DNA of 64,000 nt from Sphingomonas sp. JC676 (GCF_014489075.1 NZ_JACTGR010000003.1:186001-250000); one strand, 5' to 3'; shown: positions 27,300 through 36,071, counted from the stretch's first letter. Program-made: numbers and translations. The notes: generated from the letters alone by a model not told the origin.

Positions 27300-27776
27300 G
27301 TGGGAAACCACCGGCCCGATCTACAACATGAATTCGACGAGCGACTGACCGATATCAAGCGGCTGTTCTCGGAAGTCGCGGGCAGGTCGGCGGCTTCGTC
27401 GGCGATCACGATCGCGCCCGGGCTGACGCCGCTGGAACTCGCCCGGCTGATCCTCTGGGCGCGCGGGCTGCTGGAAATCCAGCTCAATCCGGAACTGTTC
27501 GCCAATCCCGCGCTCAACATCCTGCTCGATCTCTACGTGAATCGTGCCGAGGGTCACCGCGTATCCACCTCGGCGGCCTGCACCGCCTCGGGCGTGCCGA
27601 CCACCACGGCGCTGCGCTGGATCAATGCGCTGGCCAAGCGCGGCATGGTCGTGAAGCACGGCATGCCCAGCGACAAGCGCTTCACCTTCCTCGAGTTGAG
27701 CGAGGAAACCGCTCAGTCGCTCGACAAGCTGCTCGGAGTCATTCTGGCACGGCTTGCGGACCCAGCGGCGAACTGA
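27300..27776 (+). CDS. Winged-helix (MarR-like) DNA-binding protein
   Basis: 158 residues. After an N-terminal helix (LQHEFDERLTDIKRLFSEVAG), residues ~80-150 form a winged HTH: NPALNILLDLYVNRAEGHRV, then AACTASGVPTTTALRWINAL (recognition helix) and a wing with GMPSDKRFTFLELSE. The GTG start at 27300 is preferred because GGAGG sits 5 nt upstream (27290-27294). It ends convergently with, and slightly overlaps, the small gene at 27739. It is the obvious candidate to bind the palindromes at 27940 and 28054 (inference). Confidence 0.75.
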   Translation: MGNHRPDLQHEFDERLTDIKRLFSEVAGRSAASSAITIAPGLTPLELARLILWARGLLEIQLNPELFANPALNILLDLYVNRAEGHRVSTSAACTASGVPTTTALRWINALAKRGMVVKHGMPSDKRFTFLELSEETAQSLDKLLGVILARLADPAAN

Positions 27777-27927
27777 CTTCGTATTTCGAAGTCAGTCGCT
27801 CGAGCGACAGGGACAGGTTCGCCGCTTCCATATCTTCACCGGCACGATCAAGAAGCGCTATGGCCTCCGCCAGATGCCTGCAGACGGTCTCGATGCCGTC
27901 TCCACTATTGCTCATCGCCCGGTTCAC
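27739..27927 (-). CDS. Small helical hypothetical protein
   Basis: 62 residues. Central amphipathic helix (CRHLAEAIALLDRAGEDMEA, then ANLSLSLERL) with a heptad-like pattern, suggesting a small oligomer or regulator. Met5 (27915) is an alternative start. Its 3' end overlaps the winged-helix gene by 38 bp. It is divergent from another small gene at 28106, and both have an ATATCCA-type palindrome upstream. No recognised family. Confidence 0.5.
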   Translation of the reverse strand: MNRAMSNSGDGIETVCRHLAEAIALLDRAGEDMEAANLSLSLERLTSKYEVSSPLGPQAVPE

Positions 27928-27939
27928 TCGTGTTTCAAT

Positions 27940-27956
27940 ATATCCACAATGGATTA
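27940..27956. promoter_or_regulatory. Palindrome copy 1 (ATATCCA-CAA-TGGATTA)
   Basis: Near-palindrome with half-sites ATATCCA and TGGAT, 13 bp upstream of the 27739-27927 gene start. The same motif occurs perfectly at 28054-28070 near the divergent gene. Confidence 0.5.
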
Positions 27957-27957
27957 T

Positions 27958-27996
27958 TTACCCCGGTGTAAACAAGTCCGGAAAACACCGGGGTAA
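27958..27996. promoter_or_regulatory. Perfect 12-bp inverted repeat
   Basis: TTACCCCGGTGT (27958-27969) and ACACCGGGGTAA (27985-27996) are exact reverse complements with a 15-nt spacer. It lies between two divergent small genes. Neither side has a convincing U-tract, so an operator or structured leader is more likely than a terminator. Confidence 0.55.
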
Positions 27997-28053
27997 GGAA
28001 ATTTACGTGTCTGCATCATTACGCAGACGCAACTAATTGAGGATTGCCTAGGT

Positions 28054-28070
28054 ATATCCATTCTGGATAT
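28054..28070. promoter_or_regulatory. Palindrome copy 2 (ATATCCA-TTC-TGGATAT)
   Basis: Perfect 7+3+7 palindrome 36 bp upstream of the 28106 gene start. It shares half-sites with the copy at 27940-27956. Confidence 0.55.
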
Positions 28071-28105
28071 GACCCGCCGCTCATGCAAGGGAGCAGGGAG
28101 ACCTA

Positions 28106-28363
28106 GTGACGCCGCTCGCCATTCTTTTGGAACGCGCCGAAGTGGCGATGCTCATGCACGGTCCGGCTGCCCAGGGTGAAATGCTGCGGCAGATCGAGGC
28201 CGCGGTCCGCAATGGCGACGACCCCGGAAAGGTCCGCGATCTCGATCACGTCCTCCAGCTTGTCGAATATCGCGAGCGCATCGCAAGCGCGAGGCTCGCC
28301 GGCGGGCTGCATGGACTTGGCTTCCCGCTATCCGGTCTTGGAGCGAAGCCTCCCGGCTGCTGA
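28106..28363 (+). CDS. Small helical hypothetical protein
   Basis: 85 residues from a GTG with AGGGAG upstream. Residues 1-70 are predicted helical and soluble (LAILLERAEVAMLMHG; GEMLRQIEAAVRNGDDPGKV; LDHVLQLVEYRERIAS); the last 15 residues look like tail sequence. It is divergent from the 62-residue small gene with shared palindromes between them. I do not recognise the family. Confidence 0.5.
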   Translation: MTPLAILLERAEVAMLMHGPAAQGEMLRQIEAAVRNGDDPGKVRDLDHVLQLVEYRERIASARLAGGLHGLGFPLSGLGAKPPGC

Positions 28364-28662
28364 GTTGGCGGAGAGTCCGCCTGGGCGGATGGTGGACGGA
28401 GCTGGGTCGGAGAGCCACCCAGCAATGCGGTCACCACGGGCCGGCTGTCGCGGTTCTTCCCGATTGCGCGCCCTGATCTCGTTCACTGAAGAAGTGCGCC
28501 TCAAGAACCTCTCCGACCAGATGGTTCCCATATCCTCGGCGATATTCGTCCTTTGAAGTCACGTCCCTGTGCCTCGGTTACGAACATGTGCCTTCTTGCA
28601 GCACGGTTCGGAGCGACCGATCTCACCCACAGCACAAATTATAAGTGAATGGGAACTCTTCG
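28364..28662. other. Intergenic region without a clear gene
   Basis: About 300 bp between the small gene and pirin. Short open stretches exist, but none has both a start signal and a protein-like composition. It probably contains the pirin promoter. Confidence 0.35.
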
Positions 28663-29514
28663 ATGGCACATAGCTTCGCCGACGCTGCGGCATCGCCAGT
28701 CGATACCGCTGCGCGCAAGATCATGCACCGCACTCGCGGTCGCCGGCACGGTCCGATCACGAGGTTGATGAGTCCCTCCGATCTGGGCGAGCTTTTGAAG
28801 CCGTTCGTGTTTCTCGACCTGATCGAGCATGAGGGCCAGGCCTTTGAGGGGAGCCTTCACCCGCACTCGGGAATCGCCACGTTGACCTATATCGGCGAAG
28901 GCAGGATCACTTATATCGATCCCGACAATTTCACGGGCCAGCTGCCGGCAGGCGGCGTTGAGTGGATGCAGGCGGGCGGCGGAATGTGGCATGGCGGCGG
29001 CGTCGAGGCCGGGCGTACACGCGGGTTCCAGCTTTGGATCGCGCTCCCGCCCGAACTGGAGCTGGGCCCGACCCACAGCCTTTACCAGGCGCCCGAGGAC
29101 GTCGCGCTGGCCAGACCCGCGCGCGTGCTGTTGGGAAAGCATGGCGGAGTCGAAAGCCCGATCGCGGCGCCGTCGCCGATCACCTATCTCGCGGTCACGC
29201 TGCGCGCCGGCGAGCGGTGGCGCTTCGAGCCGCCTGCCGGACAGACGGTGTTGTGGACCGCTATCGCCAAGGGAAGAGTCGCGGTGCCTGAGCGTCTCGA
29301 ACATGGCGACATGGCGGTTTTCGAGCGCTCGGAGACAGGCGTGGAGTTCGAGGCGATCGAAGACGCGGAGTTCATGGTGGGAGCCGCTGCGCCGCATGAG
29401 CATGATCTCGCCCTGGGCTATTATTCCGTCCATACCAGCCGCGATGCGTTACGCGCGGGCGAGGCGCGCATCTCGGAGATCCAAAAGGAGCTTATCGCGG
29501 AAGGGCGCCTCTGA
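28663..29514 (+). CDS. Pirin family protein
   Basis: 283 residues from Met at 28663 (GTG at 28645 is an alternative). Bicupin pirin fold. The N-terminal cupin has the metal-binding motif GSLHPHSGIATLTYI and later GGVEWMQAGGGMWHGGG; the C-terminal cupin is degenerate. Pirins are Fe-containing; some act as quercetin 2,3-dioxygenases or redox sensors. It lies at the left edge of the sulfatase/TonB block, on the strand opposite the first sulfatase. Confidence 0.9.
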   Translation: MAHSFADAAASPVDTAARKIMHRTRGRRHGPITRLMSPSDLGELLKPFVFLDLIEHEGQAFEGSLHPHSGIATLTYIGEGRITYIDPDNFTGQLPAGGVEWMQAGGGMWHGGGVEAGRTRGFQLWIALPPELELGPTHSLYQAPEDVALARPARVLLGKHGGVESPIAAPSPITYLAVTLRAGERWRFEPPAGQTVLWTAIAKGRVAVPERLEHGDMAVFERSETGVEFEAIEDAEFMVGAAAPHEHDLALGYYSVHTSRDALRAGEARISEIQKELIAEGRL

Positions 29515-29807
29515 AATTCCGGAGCGTCAGAGGCTCTACCGTAGTTGCAGAAATTGCGCGTGCTTGCGTGCAGAGGCGCTAAGTCTTGCTTCCGACGGCA
29601 GTGCGTAACGCCGGCATAGGACACCCGGCGATATCGCGCTTCGTCGGAGCAAACAGCCTTGGGCCGCGCTGGCGGAGATCACATCGAGGCGTCGTCGTCC
29701 AGATGAACTGGCGCGCCATTCCATTCCGTTCTGGACCCAGGCTACGGCCAAATGCCTCAGGCGGATGTCATACTGGCGCGCGAATTCGAGATGCAGTCCT
29801 GCGGGTG
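29515..29807. other. Intergenic region, possible gene remnant
   Basis: 293 bp between convergent pirin and sulfatase. On the minus strand just after the sulfatase stop, a stretch reads LEFARQYDIRLRHLAVAW, protein-like but without a usable start or a full-length frame. Perhaps a decayed 3' gene fragment. Confidence 0.3.
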
Positions 29808-31217
29808 TCAATTGCCCCCAACATGCGAATAGGGGTCGGTCTGCCCGGCAAGCCAGGGATCGTGTGTGGCGGCGCGCATCGCCTGCAGCCGCGCGCGCAG
29901 CGTCCGCAGCACGCCTGCATAACTTGGATCGGCGGCTACGTTCACTAGCTCGTCCGGGTCGCGCGTCAGGTCGTACAGCTCTTCCGCGGGGCGCCGCAGA
30001 TAGGCCGCCTGCGTGCGCTTGCCGAGCCGGATCGCCGGGTCGGCGCTGATCGCCTGCCAGCTCGGCGACCCCGCCACGTCACCTGCGATCGGATAATCGA
30101 GCGGGTGGGCGAGATTGAGGATGTAGCTGTGCGTCCGCGTGCGCACGCTGCGCATCGGATAATATTGATTGATCTCGTGGAAATCGTGGCTTGCGAACAC
30201 GGCATCCCGCGCCGGATCGCCCCGCCGTCCGAGCAGCGGCATCAGCGACGTGCCCGAGAACTTGGTGGCCGGGGGCGCGACACCGGTCCAATCGAGCACG
30301 GTCGGCGCGATATCGACCCAGCTCACCATCGCGTCATTGACCGCGGCAGCTGCGCCGGGCGCGCATATGATGAGCGGCAGGTGCAGTCCGGGATCATAGA
30401 GATTGGTCTTGGCGCCCGGGAAAGGCCGGCCATTGTCGCTCAGGAAAATAACGAGCGTGTCCTTGGCCCGACCCGTCGCGGCGAGTTCATCGAGGATCAT
30501 CCCGACGCCGGCATCAAGACGGCTGAGCGACTCATAATATTCGGCAAGGTCGGCGCGGACTGCCGGCAGATCGGGCAAGTGCGACGGCAGCGCCACCTTG
30601 CGCGGATCATAGCGGACAGGCGGAACGCCCGGCCATGCGCGATCATTGCCATAATCGGTCGCCGCGCGATGCGGATCGCTATAGCCAATTGTCACGAGGA
30701 AGGGCCGGTCGTCGCTCGAGCGGATGAAGCTCGCCGCGGCGATCGCAAGTTCGCGGACATCGCGGATGCCCGAGCGCTCCGGGACCAGCTCGGCCTCATA
30801 GGGAAATGCGGCGTCCGGCCCGACATGCTTCTTCCCGACCAGCGCCGTCGCATAGCCCGCGCGGCGCAGCATCGCCGGCAGCGTCTCGATCCCGTCGAGC
30901 AGCGACTGGTGATGGACGTCGTGCTGGAGGCCGTACATCCCGTTCTGATGGGTAAATAGGCCAGTGTTGATTACCGCCCGGCTCGGGCTGCACGAAGAGA
31001 CCGCCGCGAAGCCCTGGGTGAAGCGCGTCCCCTCTCCCGCCAGTCGGTCGATCCGCGGCGTGCGGATCGGCACGCCGTAGCAGCCGAGATCGAGGCCCTG
31101 GTCGTCGGAGATCAGCAGCAGGACGTTGCGTTTGGGCGAAGGCGCCGCCCGCAGCGGCACCGCCGAGGCCGCCGCAGCCACGCCCACTGCCCCTTTCAGA
31201 ACCGTGCGGCGATCCAT
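29808..31217 (-). CDS. Tat-exported Cys-type sulfatase (sulfamidase-like)
   Basis: 469 residues. The N-terminus MDRRTVLKGAVGVAAAASA is a twin-arginine signal, so the enzyme is periplasmic. Type I sulfatase fold: LLISDDQGLDLGCYG (metal-binding Asp pair), the active-site CSPSRA (Cys ~76, matured to formylglycine), GKKHVGP, FLVTIGYSDPHR and VIFLSDNG. Overall it resembles heparan N-sulfatase/sulfamidase-type enzymes. ATG at 31217 has GGAGG 8 nt upstream and is preferred to TTG at 31223. It lies downstream of, and co-directional with, a TonB receptor, probably one operon. It needs a formylglycine-generating enzyme that is not in this window. Confidence 0.9.
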   Translation of the reverse strand: MDRRTVLKGAVGVAAAASAVPLRAAPSPKRNVLLLISDDQGLDLGCYGVPIRTPRIDRLAGEGTRFTQGFAAVSSCSPSRAVINTGLFTHQNGMYGLQHDVHHQSLLDGIETLPAMLRRAGYATALVGKKHVGPDAAFPYEAELVPERSGIRDVRELAIAAASFIRSSDDRPFLVTIGYSDPHRAATDYGNDRAWPGVPPVRYDPRKVALPSHLPDLPAVRADLAEYYESLSRLDAGVGMILDELAATGRAKDTLVIFLSDNGRPFPGAKTNLYDPGLHLPLIICAPGAAAAVNDAMVSWVDIAPTVLDWTGVAPPATKFSGTSLMPLLGRRGDPARDAVFASHDFHEINQYYPMRSVRTRTHSYILNLAHPLDYPIAGDVAGSPSWQAISADPAIRLGKRTQAAYLRRPAEELYDLTRDPDELVNVAADPSYAGVLRTLRARLQAMRAATHDPWLAGQTDPYSHVGGN

Positions 31218-31304
31218 CGTCAAGCCTCCATCAACGCCCGTCGAAACCGCCCCGAACGAGACACTCCTGCCAGGGGGCGGGCAGGAGTGCCAGTTCGGGA
31301 GAAC

Positions 31305-33770
31305 CTAGAAGCTGAACGCCGCGCTGAACCGGAACGACCGCCCGAGGATCGGGCGCGCGAGGATCGGTCCCGTGCCCTGCGAGCCGATGATCCGCGGATT
31401 GCCCTCGGTGAGACCGATCTCGTTGGTCAGGTTGTTGCCGGTCACCTGCAGCTTGATCCGCTCGGCGATATCGACCGACACACCCGCATCGAGCTGATAG
31501 AAATTCGGCAGCAATTGGTTGTTCTCCACGTCCGAGAACCGGTCGCCAGTATATTGCAGCGTCGCGAAGACCGAGGGCTTCACGCTGCCGAGGTCGACCT
31601 CATAGGCCGGCGTCACGCGCCACGCCCAGCGCGGCTGGCGCTGGACGCGGTTGCCTGTGTTGTCGATCGTGCCGCCGCCGGTGAAGAAATCCACATAGGT
31701 CGCGTCGAGCCAGGTGCCCGCTGCCGACAGGCTGAAGCCGCGGAACGGTCGGATCGCGCCCTCGAGCTCGACACCCGTCGCCTTCGCGCCGCCGATCTGG
31801 CTCAGCGGCACGTTGTTGACGAGCTGCGTGGTCGCGAGCCCGTCGAACTTGTTGTGGAACACCGTGGCGTAGAGGTTGAGCCACGGCATCGACACCTTGA
31901 GTCCGCCCTCATAGGTCTCGACTTCGGCGGTGACGGCAAGGCCGGTGTTGTTCGCGATGTCCGCGTTCGATGCGTCACGAAGATTGTCGAACTGCGGGAA
32001 GCTGTTGCCACGGCTGTAGCGCGCGAAGACGCCGATCTCGCGCGTGACGTCATAGTTGGCGCCGACAGTCCACGACCAGGCCGAATCCGAATAGTCGATC
32101 AGGCGCGGGCCGCCGAATACCGAGACCGAATTGTCGTAGAGCGTGTTGGGGTTGCCATCGACATTGACCGTTCCGCCCGGCGTGCGGATCGTCGCGTCGA
32201 CCGTGTGCCGCTGCCAGCGCGCGCCGCCGTCGACGCGCAGTTCGGGTGTGATCTGGAACTCATCGACCGCGTAGAAGGCGTAGTCGCTGCCGTCATAATG
32301 GCCATCGACGATGAAGCCCGGCCCGCTGGTGAATCCGTTGGACGTCGCGATCCGCCCGCCGTCCAGCGTCAGGTTGAGCAGCCGCGCATTGGGCGTACCG
32401 GTGAGCAGCACCTGGTTGCCGAGCGACCAGCTGTCGCGGGAAGTATAATTGGCATAGTAGAAGCCGCCCGTCAGCTTGTTCGGGCCGGCCTCCCATTCGA
32501 AGCCCGTGTCGGCGACGAAGGAGGAGATCTTCTTGCGAACCTCCCAGATACCGGCGCGCATGACCGGTGTGGTTGCGGCGAGCGCGCCGCCGCCATTGGC
32601 ATAGCTGAGGCTTGTGACCGTCGAGCCCGCGCCGCCCAGTCTCACCGCCATGTCCGAAGCGGCGATCGGCGCTTCGGCCGGGACCAGGCCTACCGTGTCG
32701 GCATTGCCGCCGAGATAGCTGACGCGCTCGCGCAGCCGGAAGCCGTCGGCGACCTCATAGTCGAAGTTGATGCCGGTGTTGAACACATCGGCACCGCGCC
32801 CGTCGGCGAGGTCGACCCTTCGGCCAGCCAGATTGGTCGTGATGCGCGTCTCGCGCCCGGGAAGCGCGCCGGTGCCGGCATCGAAGCCCGGATAGGCACT
32901 GATCTTGCTGCCGTTCTGGACGATCGGGATCGGCAGCAGCCACTGGCCGTGGTCGTTGAGGTAGCGCGCATAGATCTCGACCGAGCCGCGATTGCCGAAA
33001 TCGTGATGGATGTTGGCGGTGACCTGCCCGCCCTTTTCGGCGCGGTACTGCGGATCGCGCACGCCATTGCCCTGCGCGTAATAGCCGCCGACCATGAAGC
33101 CGGTGTCGTCGTTGAGCGGGCCCGATACCCAGGCGTCGCCGCGGACCTCGCCGAAATCGGTATAGGAGACCTTGCCGGATCCGTGGAATTCGGCGCCGCC
33201 GATGCGCGGCACGACGTTCACGGTCAGGCCGGGCTGGCCATTTGAGAAGAGCGAGCCGGTTCCGCCGCGCACTGCCTCGACGCGCTGCACCGTCTCGTCG
33301 AGGCGGATCAGCTGCGAATTTTCGAGGAAGGAGAGCGTTGGCGGCGGGAAGATCGGCACGCCGGCGAGCTGGAAGGTCACGAACTGCGCATCGCCGCCCG
33401 AGGGATAGCCGCGCACGAAGATGTTGGCGCCATTCTGGCCGCCCGAGCTTTCAGCCATCACGCCCGGCACGGTGCGCAACAGATCGGCGGTACTGTTCGG
33501 GGCCGCGCGCTCGATGGCATCGTTGTTGAGGGTGGTGACGGCGAAGGCGGCATCCTGGCGTCGCGTGCCGCCGCCGGAGGTGCCGACCACGACTATGTCG
33601 TCGCCGCTCGTCGTCTGATCGGCGACATCGGGGGATCCGACCTCGGCGCGCTGGCCTGAATCCGCCGCCTGGGCGGCGCCCGAGTCGGACGGTGTCGTTT
33701 GGGCATGGGCGGTGGCGGCAACCAGCGCAAGCGGCGCGGCGCCCAGCATGAAAACTGTGGTGCGAAGCAT
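31305..33770 (-). CDS. TonB-dependent receptor
   Basis: 821 residues with a signal peptide (MLRTTVFMLGAAPLALVAATAHA). An N-terminal plug domain (~60-190: NNDAIERAAPNSTADLLRTV, IFVRGYPSGGDAQ, VEAVRGGTGSLFSNGQPG) is followed by a 22-strand-type barrel ending in a C-terminal FRFSAAFSF strand. It imports a substrate across the outer membrane with TonB energy. It sits 87 bp upstream of the sulfatase and divergent from a LacI regulator, so its ligand is probably the sulfatase substrate (inference). The start follows GGGGAGG, which can be hidden in a 5' hairpin. Confidence 0.93.
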   Translation of the reverse strand: MLRTTVFMLGAAPLALVAATAHAQTTPSDSGAAQAADSGQRAEVGSPDVADQTTSGDDIVVVGTSGGGTRRQDAAFAVTTLNNDAIERAAPNSTADLLRTVPGVMAESSGGQNGANIFVRGYPSGGDAQFVTFQLAGVPIFPPPTLSFLENSQLIRLDETVQRVEAVRGGTGSLFSNGQPGLTVNVVPRIGGAEFHGSGKVSYTDFGEVRGDAWVSGPLNDDTGFMVGGYYAQGNGVRDPQYRAEKGGQVTANIHHDFGNRGSVEIYARYLNDHGQWLLPIPIVQNGSKISAYPGFDAGTGALPGRETRITTNLAGRRVDLADGRGADVFNTGINFDYEVADGFRLRERVSYLGGNADTVGLVPAEAPIAASDMAVRLGGAGSTVTSLSYANGGGALAATTPVMRAGIWEVRKKISSFVADTGFEWEAGPNKLTGGFYYANYTSRDSWSLGNQVLLTGTPNARLLNLTLDGGRIATSNGFTSGPGFIVDGHYDGSDYAFYAVDEFQITPELRVDGGARWQRHTVDATIRTPGGTVNVDGNPNTLYDNSVSVFGGPRLIDYSDSAWSWTVGANYDVTREIGVFARYSRGNSFPQFDNLRDASNADIANNTGLAVTAEVETYEGGLKVSMPWLNLYATVFHNKFDGLATTQLVNNVPLSQIGGAKATGVELEGAIRPFRGFSLSAAGTWLDATYVDFFTGGGTIDNTGNRVQRQPRWAWRVTPAYEVDLGSVKPSVFATLQYTGDRFSDVENNQLLPNFYQLDAGVSVDIAERIKLQVTGNNLTNEIGLTEGNPRIIGSQGTGPILARPILGRSFRFSAAFSF

Positions 33771-33777
33771 AATACCT

Positions 33778-33814
33778 CCCCTTCACGACGGGCACGCTTG
33801 CCTCGCCGAAGGGG
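33778..33814 (-). promoter_or_regulatory. 5' leader hairpin over the TonB receptor SD
   Basis: CCCCTTC (33778-33784) and GAAGGGG (33808-33814) are complementary, with an inner GGCA/TGCC stem. On the receptor transcript one arm contains the Shine-Dalgarno sequence just before the ATG. Confidence 0.4.
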
Positions 33815-33828
33815 ATTTTATGGAATTA

Positions 33829-33842
33829 TGAAATGCTTTTCA
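33829..33842. promoter_or_regulatory. Candidate LacI-family operator
   Basis: TGAAATGCTTTTCA, half-sites TGAAA/TTTCA around a central GC. It lies between the divergent TonB receptor (33770) and LacI regulator (33911), about 60-70 bp from each start. Confidence 0.45.
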
Positions 33843-33910
33843 AGACTGCCCAGCAATGGCCGTTGCACGGTCCTTGATGTAGGTGCCGCCATTGCCCTAC
33901 CAAGCCCGTT

Positions 33911-34954
33911 ATGGGTGGGAAACGCGAGAGAGGCGCCGACGGGTCTGCAGAGGCTGGCGGCAGACGGCTGACGATGCTGGACATTGCCCGCCTCGCGAAC
34001 GTGTCGACGCCGACCGTTTCGCGCGTGCTCAATGGCAGTGCTCTCGTGAACGAAGAGACGCGCGAGCGCGTGCTAAGGACGGCCTGGGCGCACGGCTATG
34101 CCGTCAACCGGAACGCACAAAAGCTCCGTCACGCCCGCGCCAACACGGTCGCGGTGATGCTCGACTTCGGGTCGCATCGCCACGGAGCGATCGGGGATCC
34201 GTTCATTTTCGAATTGCTCGCCGGCGTGTCCGAGGCGTTGTCGGTTCGCAACCAGGACCTGCTGCTCTCTCCTCCCGGACTGGAAGATGCCCGTGCCTTC
34301 CGGGATCTTTATCGCGCGCAGGGCGCGGACGGCTTCATCGTGCTCGGCCAGGGAACGCGCGACGAGATGCTGCGGGCGCTCGCAAAGTATGACGTTCCCC
34401 TCGTAGTCTGGGGAGCTGTCCCTGAAGATGCCGGTTATTGTGCAATCGGCAGCGACAATCTTGCAGGCGGACGACTGGCTGGAGAGCATTTCCTCGCGCA
34501 TCATCGGCAGCACTGGCTGTTCGTCGGCGATATCCGCCACGAGGAGTTTCGGCTGCGCTATGAGGGGCTGCGGCTGGCTTCGCTGGGGTCGCCCGATATC
34601 ACGCTCGACCTGTTACCGATCGCATCCATGGCGTTCACGGTCACTGCCGAGACCGTCGCGCGCTATCTCGGGACCGCCGCGCATCCGGACGCCGTCTTCG
34701 CCTTTTCGGATACCGCGGCAATGGCGGTGGCGGGCGTATTTCGAGACCGGGGTCTCACGGCGCCCCGCGACTATTCTTTGGTCGGTTACAATAACATACC
34801 TCCCGCGGCGCACTTCAGCCCGGCAATCACCACCATCGACCAGAAGACCGATGTCGCCGGCGCGCTTCTGGTCGAGAAGCTGATGCAGCAGATCGAGGGC
34901 GATCGGCCGGAATCGGTGATGCTGCCGACGCGGATGGTGAAACGCGAGACCTGA
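33911..34954 (+). CDS. LacI-family transcriptional regulator
   Basis: 347 residues. The HTH and hinge helix are at ~21-75 (TMLDIARLANVSTPTVSRVL and NGSALVNEETRERVL); the periplasmic-binding-protein-like effector domain follows (VAVMLDFGSHRHGAIGDPF, GFIVLGQG, VVWGAVPEDAGYCAIGSDN, FAFSDTAAMAVAGVF). It normally senses a sugar or sugar derivative. It is divergent from the TonB receptor-sulfatase unit, so it likely represses that pair until a breakdown product appears. Confidence 0.93.
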   Translation: MGGKRERGADGSAEAGGRRLTMLDIARLANVSTPTVSRVLNGSALVNEETRERVLRTAWAHGYAVNRNAQKLRHARANTVAVMLDFGSHRHGAIGDPFIFELLAGVSEALSVRNQDLLLSPPGLEDARAFRDLYRAQGADGFIVLGQGTRDEMLRALAKYDVPLVVWGAVPEDAGYCAIGSDNLAGGRLAGEHFLAHHRQHWLFVGDIRHEEFRLRYEGLRLASLGSPDITLDLLPIASMAFTVTAETVARYLGTAAHPDAVFAFSDTAAMAVAGVFRDRGLTAPRDYSLVGYNNIPPAAHFSPAITTIDQKTDVAGALLVEKLMQQIEGDRPESVMLPTRMVKRET

Positions 34955-34993
34955 GGCCTCCGGACCGGCAACCAATTCTGCGCAAAAAATTGC

Positions 34994-35007
34994 TGAAATC
35001 GTTATCA
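34994..35007. promoter_or_regulatory. Possible second LacI-type operator
   Basis: TGAAATCGTTATCA, central CG and 10 of 14 symmetric positions. It lies after the LacI stop and before a convergent gene, so its role is unclear. Confidence 0.25.
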
Positions 35008-35054
35008 GGCTACCGGTTCTGGCAAATGATCTCCATTCAAGGGATCCGCAAATG

Positions 35055-36071
35055 TCAGCGCCAGCCCAATGCCGGCGCCACGTATTTGAGGATGCTTTCC
35101 ATGACATGGGCGTTGTACGCCACGCCGAGCTGGTTCGGCACGGTGAGCAGCAAGGTGTCGGCCTCGGCGATGGCCTCGTCCGCCCTTAACTCATCGATCA
35201 GGCGCTCCGGCTCGGCGGCGTAGGAACGGCCGAATATCGCGCGCAGATCGTGGATGTTGCCGATCTGGTCGCTGCTGCCGCCGTGCCCGAAATAGGCGCG
35301 GTCGCGATCGTCTATCAGCGCGAAGATCGAGCGCGACACCGAGACGCGCGGCGCGTGCGCGTGCCCGGCGGCCTGCCACGCCTCGCGATAGATCCGGATC
35401 TGCTTGGCCTGCTGGATGTGGAACGGCTCGCCCGATTCGTCGGCCTTGAGGGTCGAGCTTTGCAGATTCATGCCCATCTGTGCTGCCCAGACCGCGGTGG
35501 CGTTCGAGGCCGATCCCCACCAGATCCGCTCGCGCAAGCCCGGCGAATGCGGCTCCAGGCGGAGCAATCCGGGCGGATTGGGGAACATCGGGCGCGGGTT
35601 GGGCTGGGCAAAGCCTTCGCCCTTGAGCAGGTCGAGGAACACTTCGGCGTGCCGCCGGCCCATCTCGACGTCGTCCTGGCCCCCGGCCGGCGCATAGCCG
35701 AAATAGCGCCATCCCTCGATCACCTGCTCGGGCGAGCCGCGGCTGATCCCCAGCTGCAGGCGCCCGCCGCTGATCAGGTCGGCCGCGCCGGCATCCTCGA
35801 CCATGTAGAAGGGGTTTTCGTAGCGCATGTCGATCACGCCGGTGCCGATTTCGATGCGGCGGGTCCGCGCGCCCACCGCGGCGAGCAGCGGGAACGGCGA
35901 CGCGAGCTGCTGCGCGAAATGGTGGACGCGGAAATAAGCGCCATCCGCGCCCAGTTCCTCGGCCGCGACGGCGAGGTCGATTGACTGCAACAGCACGTCG
36001 CTGGCCGAGCGGGTCGCCGATTGCGACGAGGCGGACCAGTGTCCGAACGACAAGAAGCCAATCTTTTTCAT
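35055..36071 (-). CDS. LLM class flavin-dependent monooxygenase
   Basis: 338 residues, luciferase-like monooxygenase barrel using FMNH2 and O2. Visible: GFLSFGHWS (start), RVHHFAQQLASPFPLLAA, IEIGTGVIDMRYENPFYM, ADLISGGRLQLGISRGSPEQ and GSASNATAVWAAQMGMNLQ. The start at 36071 (MKKIGFLSFGHW) fits the family; a 47-residue extension does not. The substrate is unknown. In this locus it may act on an organosulfur or aldehyde intermediate. It is convergent with the LacI gene. Confidence 0.88.
   Translation of the reverse strand: MKKIGFLSFGHWSASSQSATRSASDVLLQSIDLAVAAEELGADGAYFRVHHFAQQLASPFPLLAAVGARTRRIEIGTGVIDMRYENPFYMVEDAGAADLISGGRLQLGISRGSPEQVIEGWRYFGYAPAGGQDDVEMGRRHAEVFLDLLKGEGFAQPNPRPMFPNPPGLLRLEPHSPGLRERIWWGSASNATAVWAAQMGMNLQSSTLKADESGEPFHIQQAKQIRIYREAWQAAGHAHAPRVSVSRSIFALIDDRDRAYFGHGGSSDQIGNIHDLRAIFGRSYAAEPERLIDELRADEAIAEADTLLLTVPNQLGVAYNAHVMESILKYVAPALGWR

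Noticed and set aside
29536..29811. Minus-strand ORF downstream of the first sulfatase
   Set aside because: A short segment looks protein-like (LEFARQYDIRLRHLAVAW), but there is no start signal, no full domain, and most of the frame is noise. Noted as a possible remnant only.
31287..33245. 652-codon plus-strand ORF opposite the TonB receptor
   Set aside because: Antisense shadow of a complete receptor; its composition is dominated by Arg, Asp and Ile runs.
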